Assembly: GCF_032854445.1 (NCBI RefSeq)
Contig: NC_088299.1
Span: 17,603,608 to 17,667,607, forward strand
Origin: Liolophura sinensis
Taxonomy: Eukaryota > Mollusca > Polyplacophora > Chitonida > Chitonidae
DNA: 64,000 nt
Reading direction: 5' to 3'
Part shown: positions 11,045-21,591 of the stretch, piece by piece
How positions within the stretch are numbered: the stretch's first letter is position 1
Layout: every line of letters starts with the position of its first letter
Notes under the pieces: model-generated
Databases searched by the model: none
Told to the model about the DNA's origin: nothing
What the model saw: the letters and a program-made list of their open reading frames with translations, nothing else
Program-made: the position numbers and the translations under genes

Positions 11045-11126
11045 TCGTGCACTCATTTACCATCCTTGAGACGATCACCACGTTTTGATTATATCCTAAC
11101 GAAATGCCCTTTTTATTCTTCTTCAG
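11045..11126. repeat. 82-bp dispersed duplicate, copy 2
   Basis: This is the second copy of the 10274-10355 segment. The two diverge abruptly after 'ttcttcag'. Confidence 0.85.
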
Positions 11127-11289
11127 AATAAAACCATGTGAACGTTATACAGTGTGTCATCTGGGTCTTTTACACATGCCCGCCGACAAACTAATAAAGA
11201 ATTTTAAGTAAGGCGTTACACACCAACTAAACAAACAAATAAATGACATCACTTTACCTTATAACTTAGCCAGTATCCACAAATAAATA

Positions 11290-11575
11290 AAACTCCTTTG
11301 ACCGTTAAACACTCTCTTCAATGCTACATACATATGCCGTGGTGGATTAAAATACTGGTGTGATCAAGTGTAAAGTGAGATCGGTTCCACTCAGTGAACA
11401 AGCTTCAAAAGTATACATAGGCTAGGTTATCTGCCCCTGTCGTCTGTTTTCGGTCCGTCTGTTTTTGTACACCGGGAAAGATGGGCAGTGACGGTCCCTA
11501 AAGGCCACGATGGGTCTGGCTAGTTGCTTCTGTAATAGCAAGTAAATAAATAAATAAATAAATAAATAAAAATAT
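11290..11575 (+). mobile_element. Unnamed (AAAT)-tailed repeat, copy 1
   Basis: The segment contains 'tttgaccgttaaacac', then 'caagcttcaaaagtatacat', then 'aggccacgatgg' and finishes 'agcaagtaaataaataaat'. A longer version lies at 12382-12765. The shared end with an AAAT tail suggests the 3' part of a retroposed element whose family is unknown. A promoter or tRNA head was not found. Confidence 0.6.
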
Positions 11576-12381
11576 TTCATAAAACTGGAATGAGATACAT
11601 GTGTTTGACATATGGTACAAATAACTTCATTTTCAACTTTTCATTTCAAAGTTTTGGACGAGTTAAGCATTAATTGGTTTTCATAGCTTTTTATGACAAG
11701 TCCATCAATAAAACATGTTGTTCGGAACCAATTTAGCCCACCACGTTCTTGTCACTGTGACTAATAAATCCACAAATCTTTACTTGGCTAGCTGTTTAGT
11801 AATTCACAGGGCGAGCACTGCATGGTACATTCTTTTAAATAATGCTATTTGGGAAAACGTCGCTGGATAATTGTGGAGAATTTCGCAAAATACAATGCTG
11901 TGTACCCACGTGTCATTAATTAGATATATGATACTTTAGTACATTAAATTATAATTATTAATAGCAAAGCAACTAACTTCCATATAACAATAGGCAAAAC
12001 AGCTGAGCATGGCGCCGGCAAAACACAGCACCCAGGCTAATGTATAAATTCCTTATATGGCCATGTCCATCATCTTATCACAGTTTCTGTACCCCTTGGC
12101 CTTACTGAACATGTCCGCCATGTCTCTGAGGATGAGAAGTGAAATCAATACTGAAATCAGTGAAATGTTCTATGTGCAGGCTTTGCTAATATTGTGGATA
12201 AAAAGTGCTCCCTTCACACCATAATCCTTGTATCAGCACTACAAACAGTTCTCATTGAACTACCAGCTGCAGAAATCTGGCTCATATGCGGGCCATAGCG
12301 AAATAACCGAGCCGGAAAAACACACCCTACCCAGCCACCTCATTGGTCCGTTTTGACGCCACACAACTCAACATTCAACAC

Positions 12382-12720
12382 GCCTTTGACCGTTAAACAC
12401 TGTCTTCAAATTGCATTTTACTTCACGCGATGTTGTAAAATAACAACAAGAACTCCTTCTAGCACGTCACAAACAATACAACGTTACATACATACAGCGT
12501 GGTGGTTTAAAATACTGGCGTGATCAAGCGTAAAATGAGATTGGCTCCATTCAACAAGCTTCAAAAGTATACATAGGCTAGGTTGTCTGCCCCTCTCCGT
12601 TTGTTTTCCGTCCGTCTGTTTTCAGTCTGCCCGGGCTGCACGTTGGACACCGGGAAAGATGGACAGTGACGGTCATTAAAGGCCACGATGGCTCTGGCTC
12701 GTTGCTTCTATAATAGCAAG

Positions 12721-12759
<39 letters not shown>

Positions 12760-12765
12760 AACATA
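12382..12765 (+). mobile_element. Unnamed (AAAT)-tailed repeat, copy 2
   Basis: It matches 11290-11575 in the same order, with an extra stretch of about 70 bp near its start and about 25 bp around 'tgcccgggctgcacgttgg'. The tail is about eleven AAAT units. The two copies are about 1.1 kb apart in direct orientation, so an ancient tandem duplication with an internal loss is an alternative to two separate insertions. Confidence 0.6.
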
Positions 12766-13548
12766 AACAAAAATGGCAATACAAAACATTGCTTTATTAA
12801 TCCAGGATTTTACAGTCGTATAGTAACGCCTGATTAAATTAAAGCTCTGACTTTCCTATGTTTCGCGCAATAAAATTCAGGGGAAGTAACTCATTATACA
12901 ATGATAATACACCCCCAGATTTATTCCCCGTGTTTAAACTGTCCTAAAATGTTTCGCTAAAAAATGTTACATTAAAAAGACACCAAATCCAGAGAATATG
13001 ACCACAGAAACGTGTTAGGCAACACATAGGTAAAAAATTAGCTTATAACTTGGAAGCATACGGTAATGTATCACTGGCTGTGCCACTTCAAAAGCAGTTC
13101 ATCAGTAAACCTCAAGTGTCGAACATTGGACCATTTATAGTATGAAATACGGCATGTGTTTATACTACGGCGAGTTTTCGGGTATACCAACTGAGAAAGA
13201 AAAGGTCTTTTTTGAGGTGATGAGGTGATGTTTGCACACTTGCCATCATGCTCGCTAGGTCATCGCCCGCCGCTATTCGCTTCTGCACATACATGAAAAG
13301 GTATGACAGCCGATACCAACAGACAATTGTGTGACATGACAAGATATTCTATAAGACAATCCAGAAGCTAGAGAACTCGTGATTTCCTTGGTTCCAAACA
13401 GGGTGGGCGAAGAAATTCGTCCCGCGAGAAAAAAATATTACATAGGAAAATGCCTGTTGTCAAATCGATGTCAGCGACTCATGTGATGTTTTTTTGTGTG
13501 TGTGTTTTTTACAAGCCTACCCAAAAATATTGTTTTTATATTTTCTTC
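12766..13548. other. Unassigned spacer
   Basis: No gene or known repeat was seen. Confidence 0.35.
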
Positions 13549-13960
13549 CGGAGTCAGATCCAAGTCACCCGATTCTTCTTCGATTAGACTTGGGAAGGTC
13601 TGTCAGGGACCTCTGGTTGGTCGCGGGTTTTGCCCCGGGCCCTGCCCGATTTCCTCTCACCATACTGCAGGCCGGCGTGGTATAAGTGAAATATTCTCCA
13701 GTACGGCGTAGAAAAAATATTTAAAAATATTTAAACCTCTGCTGTTTGACTGAAATTCGTAGACATTTGTTACGAGAGAAATATAAGTGGTATACATTCG
13801 TATACCACTCGTAGTCCTTAAAGGGCGTTCCAAGTCGATAATTGCAAGACCCATTTCCAAAACATTCCAACACCTTTAACACAAGCTCCCAAACACAAAG
13901 GTTTGTAAGAAATGATACATATAGGAAATAAGCGGTCATCCGTTTTCAATGATGCCGGGC
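13549..13960. repeat. Rearranged, partly inverted relic of the large duplication junction
   Basis: 13549-13783 matches the reverse complement of 27232-26895 across three parts: the start of copy B (cttccggagtcagatc), the SINE at the A/B joint with its tRNA head deleted, and the end of copy A ('taaacctctg', then 'ttacgagaga'). From about 13790 the match switches to another part of the duplicated unit, now in direct orientation, related to 18560-18720 and 29790-29950 (attcgtatacca, ataattgcaag, gttttcaatgatg). The SINE body inside lies at about 13589-13712. The fragment is therefore a mosaic. Confidence 0.75.
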
Positions 13961-14479
13961 AGACAGTTGATATTACAGGCATGAATTCCATTTTAATGTT
14001 CAAATTCGTAGTCCATGAATGAGTTCCAGGTCAAATTACAATTACACAAGGTATCCTAGTCGCGCTTTGATTGCAGCTGTTCATAAAGGCATCATAAAGA
14101 TGTACTAAGCATGGCTGCCTTCACGGCCCCTGGCCCCGGGTTAAACGGTATTAGATACAGTTCGAAAATGACGAGCGTTACAGACCTTAACCGAACAGAT
14201 TGTGATTCAAAATTAACGGACGATTACACCTTACCCGTTAATATGTAAGGATCTCATACTTCAAAAGGCGCGATCTATGATGTTTACACATGACATGCTG
14301 GTCTGTATAAAAGCTGTCTACAAGATACACGGCTACATTCGGCAAACAGCGCCATCAGTGTTGTTAAACACCATTTACGCGATAGATATGTACATAAGGA
14401 TAGCTCCGTCTATATGGGTGATCACAATGTAGATCGCCAGAGATTCTGAAATGTCTGTCTATACCTGCCAACGAGAGTG

Positions 14480-15780
14480 TTCTACTCATTGTAAAATTTC
14501 AGAAACTTAGAATGAAGGCGTTTTATAGAGTATCCTTGACACACTAGTTTTTGAACTAGCAACTTGTGACGCAGATTAAAGTCATCACAATTTACGCAAG
14601 ATCTGACAAATGCTACAAGGCGAGATATATATATACGCCATATGCAGGGCCCTTTGATATATTGCTATCCATATAGCGATAATTTACAATATAAAAAATT
14701 GAAGTTATCCCTTTTGTCGTAAAGGCGGCGTGAAAAGAGACCTTGTTGGTCTTTGTACAGACATAGATCCAAATAAGATGTACCCTCAGGACTATCTGTT
14801 GTCTCCTTTAAATCAAATGAAGGCGGATAGATTTCCTTCACCGCTTCAGCAATATGGTTGTGATTTAACGCCAGTAGATCATCAATATACCGTTTGGTAA
14901 ATGAAAAGGATCGAGCATATAGTTGTATTCATATGAAAACAAGTATAGGTCCACCAAAAGAGGCGCACAATTGGTACCCATTGGAATACCTATCCACTGT
15001 TGGTAAATGGTATCCTTGAATTTCACATAGATGTTATTAATGAGGAATTCAAGTAGCCCCCATATTGCTGAAGCGGTGAATTTCACATAGATGTTATTAA
15101 TGAGAAATTCAAGTAATTCAATAAAAAATGTAACATCCCACGAGTGGTAACGTTTATAAATAGTAGAACTAAAGAAAGCCTTATTGCTTCTGACGTTAAT
15201 GTAACTGTGACCTGTTTTAGTAAATACCGTGACAATTAACAACGATATTCTTCAAATAAGATCTTTGTGAGGAATTGTAGTATAGAGAGTAGAGAAATCC
15301 CATGTGGATACGATGTATGTACGATATATGCACATGAGCATCAAGTTCTTCTGAAGACGTTAGGAGTTGTTAAGAATCCACATGAAGTTGACACCTGAAT
15401 TTTTTATGGCACAACAATTCCACTTATTCCAAAATGACTTTACTTCTTGTAATGCTCTCGTCAGTAGGGTTGACAAAAGTTTGGTGGTACAACTTCTAGA
15501 ACCTGCAATAAATCGAGCCTTGTATGGGGATTTATGCACTTTAGGAATCCAGTAAAGTTGTGGTATTTCTGTATGACGGGTAGGTATATTCATGAGCCTT
15601 TCTTTAAGAAAGGTTTTGTGTTTGTTAAATAGTTCCCCCAGGGTACATGTAGTAGCAGAATACGTGGACGTTGTTGTAGATGCATATAGCTCTTGAACAA
15701 AAACTCGTTGAGGTCCGCGCTGCGTCGTCCAATGAGCGAGGAGGATGAGGGAGTCGTGCTCGAGAAGGGAGCAAAATAAC
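14480..15780 (-). mobile_element. Penelope-like element relic, reverse transcriptase
   Basis: On the minus strand this segment reads in order LYWIPKVHKSPYKARFIAGS (about 15555-15500), SGVNFMWILNNS (about 15390-15360), LINNIYVKFKDTIYQQW, IGIPMGTNCAPLL (about 15000-14960), YIDDLLAL (about 14890-14868) and a C-terminal RLVAFVRSCVNCDDFNLRHK (about 14600-14550). Known features of Penelope-like reverse transcriptases include the WIPKLHK, IPMGTNCAP and YIDD blocks. Several frameshifts and an internal 60-bp rearrangement (15018-15115) show that it is dead. No GIY-YIG endonuclease or terminal repeats were seen. Confidence 0.9.
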
Positions 15781-15872
15781 ATTGTATAGTATAACATTGT
15801 ATAGTGTATCATTGTAACGGGTTGTATAGTATTATATTAGTATTGTATAGTATTATAAACAGTCCAACAAAA

Positions 15873-15912
15873 GTAAGTTCCCCCCAAAACGTGGGGGGGA
15901 ACTTATGTACCA
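15873..15912. repeat. C/G-run inverted repeat (hairpin)
   Basis: The sequence 'aagttcccccc', a short loop, then 'gggggggaactt' forms a near-perfect hairpin. It lies in a low-complexity stretch next to the left edge of duplicated copy A and may be a decayed transposon terminus. The element identity is unknown. Confidence 0.6.
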
Positions 15913-16441
15913 GATCGCAATGAAATTCTGCACACACTATCCCAGTAATCCGGCGGACGTGGTGTATCAAGGATTAACGTGCAGGTGCAGTTGTGCGCTG
16001 ATGGGCATGCGAAAACTGAAAATTGGTCGATTTTGAAAATTTCATAAAAGGAGTCAACCAGATTTTTCAACGGCAATTCTTTATTTTATCACTTTGATCT
16101 GACTTTGACACAGTGAATGCAAATGATGAAAGACCTTGTTACCCCAGATATGATCTTTCTTTTATTCAAACTGCATAAGCTCTGTTTCGGCGTCAAGAAC
16201 TCATTACTTCGGGTGAAAATTATCTTAAGAAAAGAACACAACCGCATGCTGGATAAAGCGCGGAGTTCAACATGTTTTGATGGACGGCGACACCAGTTAT
16301 CTAAACTGTTCTGTTCTGTTATCGGTTCTGTGAAGCCTGTTTTTGACACTGTAATATAGAGATTTGTTTGTGGGTTTTATAACCTTAAAAATAAATTGCA
16401 GTCTATATTAGTATATCATTTTACGGCAATATCGTTTATCG

Positions 16442-16634
16442 GAAGGTCCTGCATATGTCGTGTACATATCTCGCCTTGTAGCATCTGTTAGATCCTGCGT
16501 GTTGTGTGACGATTTCCATCAACGTCACAGCCTATATCTGCAAAAACTACCGTGTCAAGGTTATTACATCAAACGCCTTCACTCGAAGTTTTTTTAGTTT
16601 TACAACGGGTATAATTCTTTTGTGATCTCCGGCG
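16442..16634 (+). mobile_element. Penelope-like element fragment
   Basis: The plus-strand frame reads EGPAYVVYISRLVASVRSCV, then CDDFHQRHSLYLQKL and GYYIKRLHSKFF, homologous to the C-terminal part of the Penelope relic at about 14640-14500. It lies in DNA present only in copy A of the duplication. It carries one in-frame stop. Confidence 0.8.
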
Positions 16635-16689
16635 CTCTGCTTCAGGATTGTGTCTAATTCCGTTTAACCGGCGGCTAGGATGGTATGTT

Positions 16690-16900
16690 CATAGTGTTGA
16701 ATTGGATCGCCACTTCGGATATATGAACAGTCACAATCAAAGCGCAACTGATATACATATTTTGTTATCAGTAACTGATATTTTAGTATGGCACACGATT
16801 TCAATACTGATTTCACTCAGTTGCTTAGAATATATCTTGCGTCTTTCCGACTTCACTGCAAGCTGCTGACAGCTTCCATATGCATGATTCCGTCCTGTTA
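16690..16900 (-). repeat. Inverted copy of a local dispersed repeat
   Basis: The reverse complement matches 18750-18900 and 30000-30120 (shared text such as 'cagtattgaaat', 'gtgtgccat', 'gttcat'). It occurs only in copy A, next to the Penelope fragment. Together with 13790-13960, 18550-18960, 27985-28095 and 29780-30180 it defines a repeat restricted to this locus as far as the window shows. Confidence 0.6.
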
Positions 16901-18084
16901 TCGTACTCTTATATACTTTCATAGTTTTATGGTGGTTTGTGTTTTACGTCGCTTGTAGAAATTGGCCTTGAAATTATTAACCTGTAGGCTAATCTTCTTT
17001 TTGGCTGACGGCTGGTATACAATGTCTGTTTTGACGCATGGATACAATAAGTAAGTGGAAAAATGAGCGGAAAGAGCTCATGTCCTAATCCAAGACACCC
17101 GAAAAAAATGTAACTTAAAGGCAGGTGGATTTTCATGTATCTGGTGAGTTATAATGGTTTCCTGCTGTCCTCCCCGGTTCTATCCATTGAAAAACATTTA
17201 AGTGATCACTTGTGGAGTGCGGCTTTATACTACAGTAGAATGAAAGTAATCAAGAAAGAAATCAATACAACCAGTAAATAAATCATCAAAGTTGGATGCT
17301 GAAGTTTTGGCAATTTGGATCTAAACCACTACGAACATCAGGTTCATTAAAGATGCGTGGTAATCTGTGAGAAGCTGTGTTTGGTGAAATTCTGGTGTGA
17401 TGCAGGCAACAAGGCTTTGTTCCCGGTTAATCGGGAGATGTAAGTATAGGTACTCCATGGTTATACAGGTTATCTCCCCTGACAGAAAACACTTGCCCTC
17501 TATCAACACTACACTATAAAGATCCCATGAACAGACATTTGTCTATGTATATTACTTCAAGTATTGCCGTGCTGTGAAATGCTGGCTAGAAAGAAGTGAC
17601 TAACAGTTTTCATCTGAGCTATGGAACAAGCCATCCCAGAAAAGGTTTGCTCCAACACTTATCCTTTCGGTTTAAGTCCGAAATTGTAAGTTGATTGGAA
17701 AAGGCCTTGTAATTAAAAAAAATATTATCCATCCCTCCCTTCGCCCTCTCCCCACCCCTTTTAAGAGGCCCCATGTCGGTGTTATTACTGCTTAACAAAC
17801 AACCACATACATATAAACCAACAACAGGTTTAAAGATTATGAAGTAGGCATGTGTAGAAAGACTATCAAAAACTATATACTACAAATACTTTCTTAAAAA
17901 CATTTTCACTGAATTTATACCGACAGTTGTCTGCTGGCTAAAGTAGAGTCATACTGACATTGTATGTTGTCAAATTTAAAACCACAATTATAGGTATTTT
18001 CAGATACGGGTTTCATGATCTTTCCACTGATTTTTACGTCGTAATGTTTTGTTCTCTTTAAAGCAATTCTAATTTTCAACTAAA

Positions 18085-18276
18085 GTGACCACAGATCATC
18101 GGAGACATGTCGATGGTGTTGGACATAACATAAAGCTAACACTGACGCTGTCCTGTCAAAAGGCCAGGGCACCATTTAATCGGGATAAAAGCTCTGAACG
18201 CTCCATCAGGCCTGTATGGAATCTATCAGATAACCTAGACATTTCCTCTCCGACTATTCATCGTGACGAAGATTAA
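18085..18276 (+). other. Conserved short open frame (copy A)
   Basis: This 63-codon plus-strand frame is kept in copy B (29315-29500, 61 codons). The two differ by a 6-base indel that preserves the frame and share the C-terminal DNLDISSPTIHRDED. However, the second half falls in the 204-bp block that is identical at DNA level, so frame conservation there proves little. Function and coding status are unknown. Confidence 0.15.
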
Positions 18277-18385
18277 TCTAATCACCAGAATGTCGGTTTT
18301 CAGGAGACAGGTCCATTTCCAGATCAAGCTCACCGACTTCTTTGTTTCATCATCCAGATAACGAAATCAAATGTTAAGAGGAAGC
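18182..18385. other. 204-bp block identical in copies A and B (copy A)
   Basis: From 'gggataaaagctctgaac' to 'gttaagaggaagc' every base equals 29406-29609, while flanking DNA differs by substitutions and indels. On the minus strand it sits about 70 to 270 bp downstream of a shared TATATAAG box and holds a possible donor ('aagtcg' then 'gtgagc'). It could be a first exon, a regulatory element or a gene-conversion tract. Confidence 0.8.
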
Positions 18386-18452
18386 TTCAAGGTTTTGCAC
18401 GCAGAGTTTTGTCAGACCGGTCATTCGGCCATTGTGTCCAGCGGGCAAACTG

Positions 18453-18460
18453 CTTATATA
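18453..18460 (-). promoter_or_regulatory. TATA-box candidate (TATATAAG)
   Basis: TATATAAG on the minus strand is kept in copy B at 29679-29686 with about 60 bp of near-identical flanking DNA. The 204-bp identical block lies immediately downstream. There is no transcript evidence. Confidence 0.3.
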
Positions 18461-19369
18461 TGCATACAGGTAAAGACCGGTGGTAGTCATCACTCTAGCC
18501 GGAGGATAGAGGATCATATGTTTAATTGATGGAAAAGTCTTGGTGATCAGTGTGTGGAAAGACATTCGTATACCAGCCGTCAACCAAAAAAAAAGTTGCG
18601 GGTCAATAATCGCAAGGCCAATTCCCAAGACGACAAACACAAACCATCAGAGAACTAAGCAAGTATATAAAGTACGAAAATGTGACAGGATGATGCAAAG
18701 AGAAGTAGTCAACACTTTTCAATGATATGAAAGGTATGTTCTAGGTTACCGAGTGAAATCAGCATTGAAATGGTGTGCCATGCTAGAGTATCAGTTGTCG
18801 GTAAGAAAATGTGTATCTCAGTTGTGCTTTGATCGCAACGGTTCATGTATCCAACATGGTCATCTAATTCAACACCATGACTATACAACCCCTAGCCTCC
18901 GGTTAAGCTTAACTAGACACAACCATGAAGCAGAGTTCTTGATACTGGAAATACATGCTTAAATTCACAGCCTTCAGTCCCTACCAGTGAGGCTATTTTG
19001 ACATGTTTTGCAACACAAAAATCTGTGAAGAAAAAAACAACACAAAAGCTGCACCGAAGCTTCTCGAAGTTGCAATACTGTGTAGCTTTAAATACCAGTA
19101 GATCTTTGGTCCGTTAAGCAATAAGAAATCAGAATTGATTGAAAATGTTTACGTCAGTGATTTGGTTGTGCAGTCAAATAACAAAGCACCTTCTACAATG
19201 TATACCTGACCTGTGGCAGTAGACAAGAAGAGCAAGGTGACTACGGAGACCTATTTAAGACTATACGGCATTACCTCCAGACAACGACGAGCTTAGGCTT
19301 GAAGTTCATGTTTCAGTCGAGCTTGATCCTAAGGTATCTAAAACCTTTTCTGTGCTCATAGTGCTGGAT

Positions 19370-19413
19370 GATCTGGACTTGAACTCTCAGCGACCACATT
19401 GGTGAGAGACTCC
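19370..19413 (-). mobile_element. tRNA-SINE family 1 head fragment (copy A)
   Basis: A 44-bp piece of the family-1 head in antisense ('tgaactctcagcgac', 'attggtgagagactcc') is present at the same place in copy B (30611-30653), so it predates the duplication. Confidence 0.7.
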
Positions 19414-19711
19414 AGCATGTCAATGTGCTGTTAGCACGTCAACCACTATTCAGGTCTGTAAGTCACGCGGATCTTCTTTCTCGGTATCTCACTGGTCATG
19501 AAAAAAAACTGTGGTTTTGACTTTAAACAGAGAAGAATACATTACCCGCAGCTAGAAGAAGTGTCATTACATTCAGAGCGAGATCCAGCATATCACTGGT
19601 TAGAATAGCCCTGTACCCATGGCCTCAGGGAGGACTGTCTACACAAAGCCACATTTCAATGACTCGTACAAAGGTAATTGCTCTGTAAAGGCCGATCAGT
19701 TCCACGGTCCT

Positions 19712-19971
19712 CTACGACACGAACGAGTTAATTACGGGCCTGTTCTCTTTTGAATCTTCGTTGAAAGTGCCAATGATGAGTATTTGAAGAATCCGTTTGC
19801 TCTCGTTTTGGACATAATTCCCTCCGGCAACAAACCAGGCAGTCTTGCAGAATGCCAGTCTGTCCCCACGGGCTGTGTGAAGCCAGACCATACCAATGAA
19901 CGGTGATCCACGCACCATAAGATAGATTAATACGATACAGATAATACGCCCATAAAACGTGAAATCGCCAT
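19712..19971 (-). pseudogene. Small secreted-protein-like frame, frameshifted (copy A)
   Basis: The ATG at 19971 matches the start of the copy-B frame (31156), but one base is missing about 20 bases in, so the signal-like N-terminus is out of frame. After the shift the frame reads MVRGSPFIGMVWLHTARGDR to a stop at 19712, ending KENRPVINSFVS. It lies 134 bp downstream of a shared TATA box (20105-20112). The other copy is intact at the start but shifted near the end. No family is recognised. Confidence 0.3.
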
Positions 19972-20104
19972 TTTCCGGCCAAACGAAGCAACATTGTCAT
20001 GATTATCAGTTTGGCTGGAGAGATATTTGTTACCTTTGTTCCTGGCCCATACTGATTACTGGCTTTGGCAACAGAAAGAGGTTGACATCTGTCCTAAAGC
20101 CCTA

Positions 20105-20112
20105 TATTTATA
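20105..20112 (-). promoter_or_regulatory. TATA-box candidate (TATAAATA), minus strand (copy A)
   Basis: The minus strand reads 'gccctataaatatagggc', a palindromic context around TATAAATA. It is kept in copy B at 31295-31302 and lies upstream of the small signal-peptide-like frames. It is paired with a plus-strand TATAAAAGG 440 bp away (20552-20560), giving a divergent arrangement in both copies. Confidence 0.45.
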
Positions 20113-20189
20113 GGGCGTGCAGCATAAAGGTATATGGAGAACACGCACTTTCCAGGAGTATGGTATACGCTTTGAGCTCGCTCTCCGGG

Positions 20190-20272
20190 TCTCATCCGTA
20201 CTTTGATGAAGAAAGCCGGTGGTTTTCTCTGAGCAGTCCAGTTTCCTTCTCCCATAAAACGTGTTTTTGTTT
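20190..20272 (+). mobile_element. SINE-body fragment (copy A)
   Basis: 'gaagaaagccggtggttttc' and 'gtttccttctcccataaaac' resemble the body of the second SINE type at 21924-22125. The same fragment lies in copy B at about 31379-31452, so it predates the duplication. Confidence 0.4.
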
Positions 20273-20551
20273 TATCACCGACATTGGTGTATTTTATTTC
20301 AAATTGATCAGTGTGAAGCTACATGTAGTACGTGTTTCATGAACAAGGCTGCGGTGATTTTATGGCCACATTATGGGATTGGCGGAATGCATGATATCAG
20401 TATTTTAATAGCATAATTTAACGCAACGTCTTGTTAGTGAATCTTTTATTTTCATGTAACTAAGGATGAGTCGTCACAGAAAGTATACTTAAATATGTCA
20501 TCGATCTTACTGCCTTCGTTGTCACCGCGGTCCTGACAGAGTCAGCCCCAG

Positions 20552-20560
20552 TATAAAAGG
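20552..20560 (+). promoter_or_regulatory. TATA-box candidate (TATAAAAGG), plus strand (copy A)
   Basis: TATAAAAGG follows 'gagtcagccccag'. Copy B has TATAAGTGG at 31822-31830 in the same context, a weaker box. No long plus-strand frame follows closely. A transcript from here would run antisense to the two-exon minus-strand gene candidate at 20837-21126. Confidence 0.4.
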
Positions 20561-20698
20561 TCGTTTCGTCAACTGATTAGCTCAGTAATTTCAAATTTGA
20601 ATAGAACTATCCTTCAACTGGTTTTTCAAATACCAACTTCAAGACGACATTTCCACTAAAAACGTCGGTATATTTTTGCATGATGAAAAACAACATTT

Positions 20699-20704
20699 TT
20701 TATT
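20699..20704 (-). terminator. Polyadenylation signal AATAAA (copy A)
   Basis: On the minus strand AATAAA lies 133 bases after the TGA stop of the candidate gene ending at 20837. Copy B has AACAAA at the matching place. Confidence 0.35.
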
Positions 20705-20836
20705 AATTTCTGACATCCATTAAAACATTAAAAAACGAAAAAAAATACGTGTGAAGGTTCATTGACATGACTGTCCCCCATAACGTGTGAAAGATTGTCG
20801 ATGGCCAACAGAAAACAAGACAGGTTTAGCGTGCCC

Positions 20837-21126
20837 TCAATATGATACCAGAAGCTTGACGCTGTAATTACAAAGGCCAGAAAGGCTACAACAAAGACCT
20901 TGTCGCCCCATCTAGTATGAAATGATATTGCACCATTTACATTTTCATGTAACAGGTGTTCGAATTTCAAATAAATCAAAGTGTACTATTTACGATACTT
21001 ACTTCATCGATCATACATGTTTCCAATCTGGTATGATGACTTACAAGCACGTCATCACAATGGCCATTGTTTGTAGTCACGGGAAACTGCGTCCATTTAA
21101 CTTTGCAAATATTAGCATCAGTAACG
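20837..21126 (-). CDS. Candidate two-exon 3' end of a Cys-containing protein (copy A)
   Basis: On the minus strand an exon 21126-21045 (82 nt) begins after acceptor 'tttttgttaattcag', reads VTDANICKVKWTQFPVTTNN then GHCDDVL, and ends at a perfect donor 'gtaagt'. A 133-nt intron is followed by acceptor 'tttcatactag' and exon 20911-20837 (75 nt) reading MGRQGLCCSLSGLCNYSVKL to TGA. The junction is in phase and an AATAAA follows the stop. Copy B has the same two exon lengths, phases and splice sites (32428-32347 and 32202-32128). Between the copies the 82-nt exon has about four replacement and one silent change, and the last exon about three and three. The preceding exon is uncertain; the frame 21188-21591 could join with a donor 'gtatgt' in the right phase through a 61-nt intron. 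Six cysteines and no membrane segment suggest an extracellular domain. No family is recognised. Confidence 0.4.
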
Positions 21127-21187
21127 CTGAATTAACAAAAAGTGTGTCACATGTTTGGCCACACCTGCGTCTCTAATTCTCACATAC

Positions 21188-21591
21188 GTGTGTAAACATA
21201 ACACATAAAAGTCCACCGTCGCCAACAGTGTACACTCGATCGAGCAAACACGCAACGATGCGATATCCGTTTGGTGTCTTTGAGGGTAAACGTATGGAAA
21301 TCTAAATAATTCTTTCCAGTTAATATCAATTGTTTGATCAAGGTCAGATCTACAGTTTTCGTCGACTATCCCGTTTTCTGTGAGGGCAGTTGAGTAGGAT
21401 ACTGATCGGACAAGGGAAGTGCTTAAACTGCAAACACCATCACTCGACAATGTGCAAAGAAGACTGCGTGATGCTTCTGCTACATCGAATACAATATTTT
21501 GATAAATGTGGTTTTGTTTAATATTATACTCTAACATTTTAATTTCGCATAAATTGTACAGCTTTTGGGCATACACATGTGCATTGAACAA
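21188..21591 (-). other. Possible upstream exon of the 20837-21126 gene (copy A)
   Basis: An open minus-strand frame of about 134 codons (ending at a possible donor at 21187) contains EYNIKQNHIYQNIVFDV, LFRFPYVYPQRHQTDIASL and CTLLATVDFYVLCLH. Copy B keeps parts of it (SEYNIRQNHIFLNIAFDV) but loses 11 bp inside (near 'gaaaactg'), shifting the frame. It is more diverged between copies than neighbouring DNA. No acceptor or ATG clearly defines its 5' end. Confidence 0.25.

Noticed and set aside
18374-18640. 88-codon minus-strand frame across the TATATAAG box
   Set aside because: Copy B has frameshifts and stops at the same place, and the frame spans a likely promoter.
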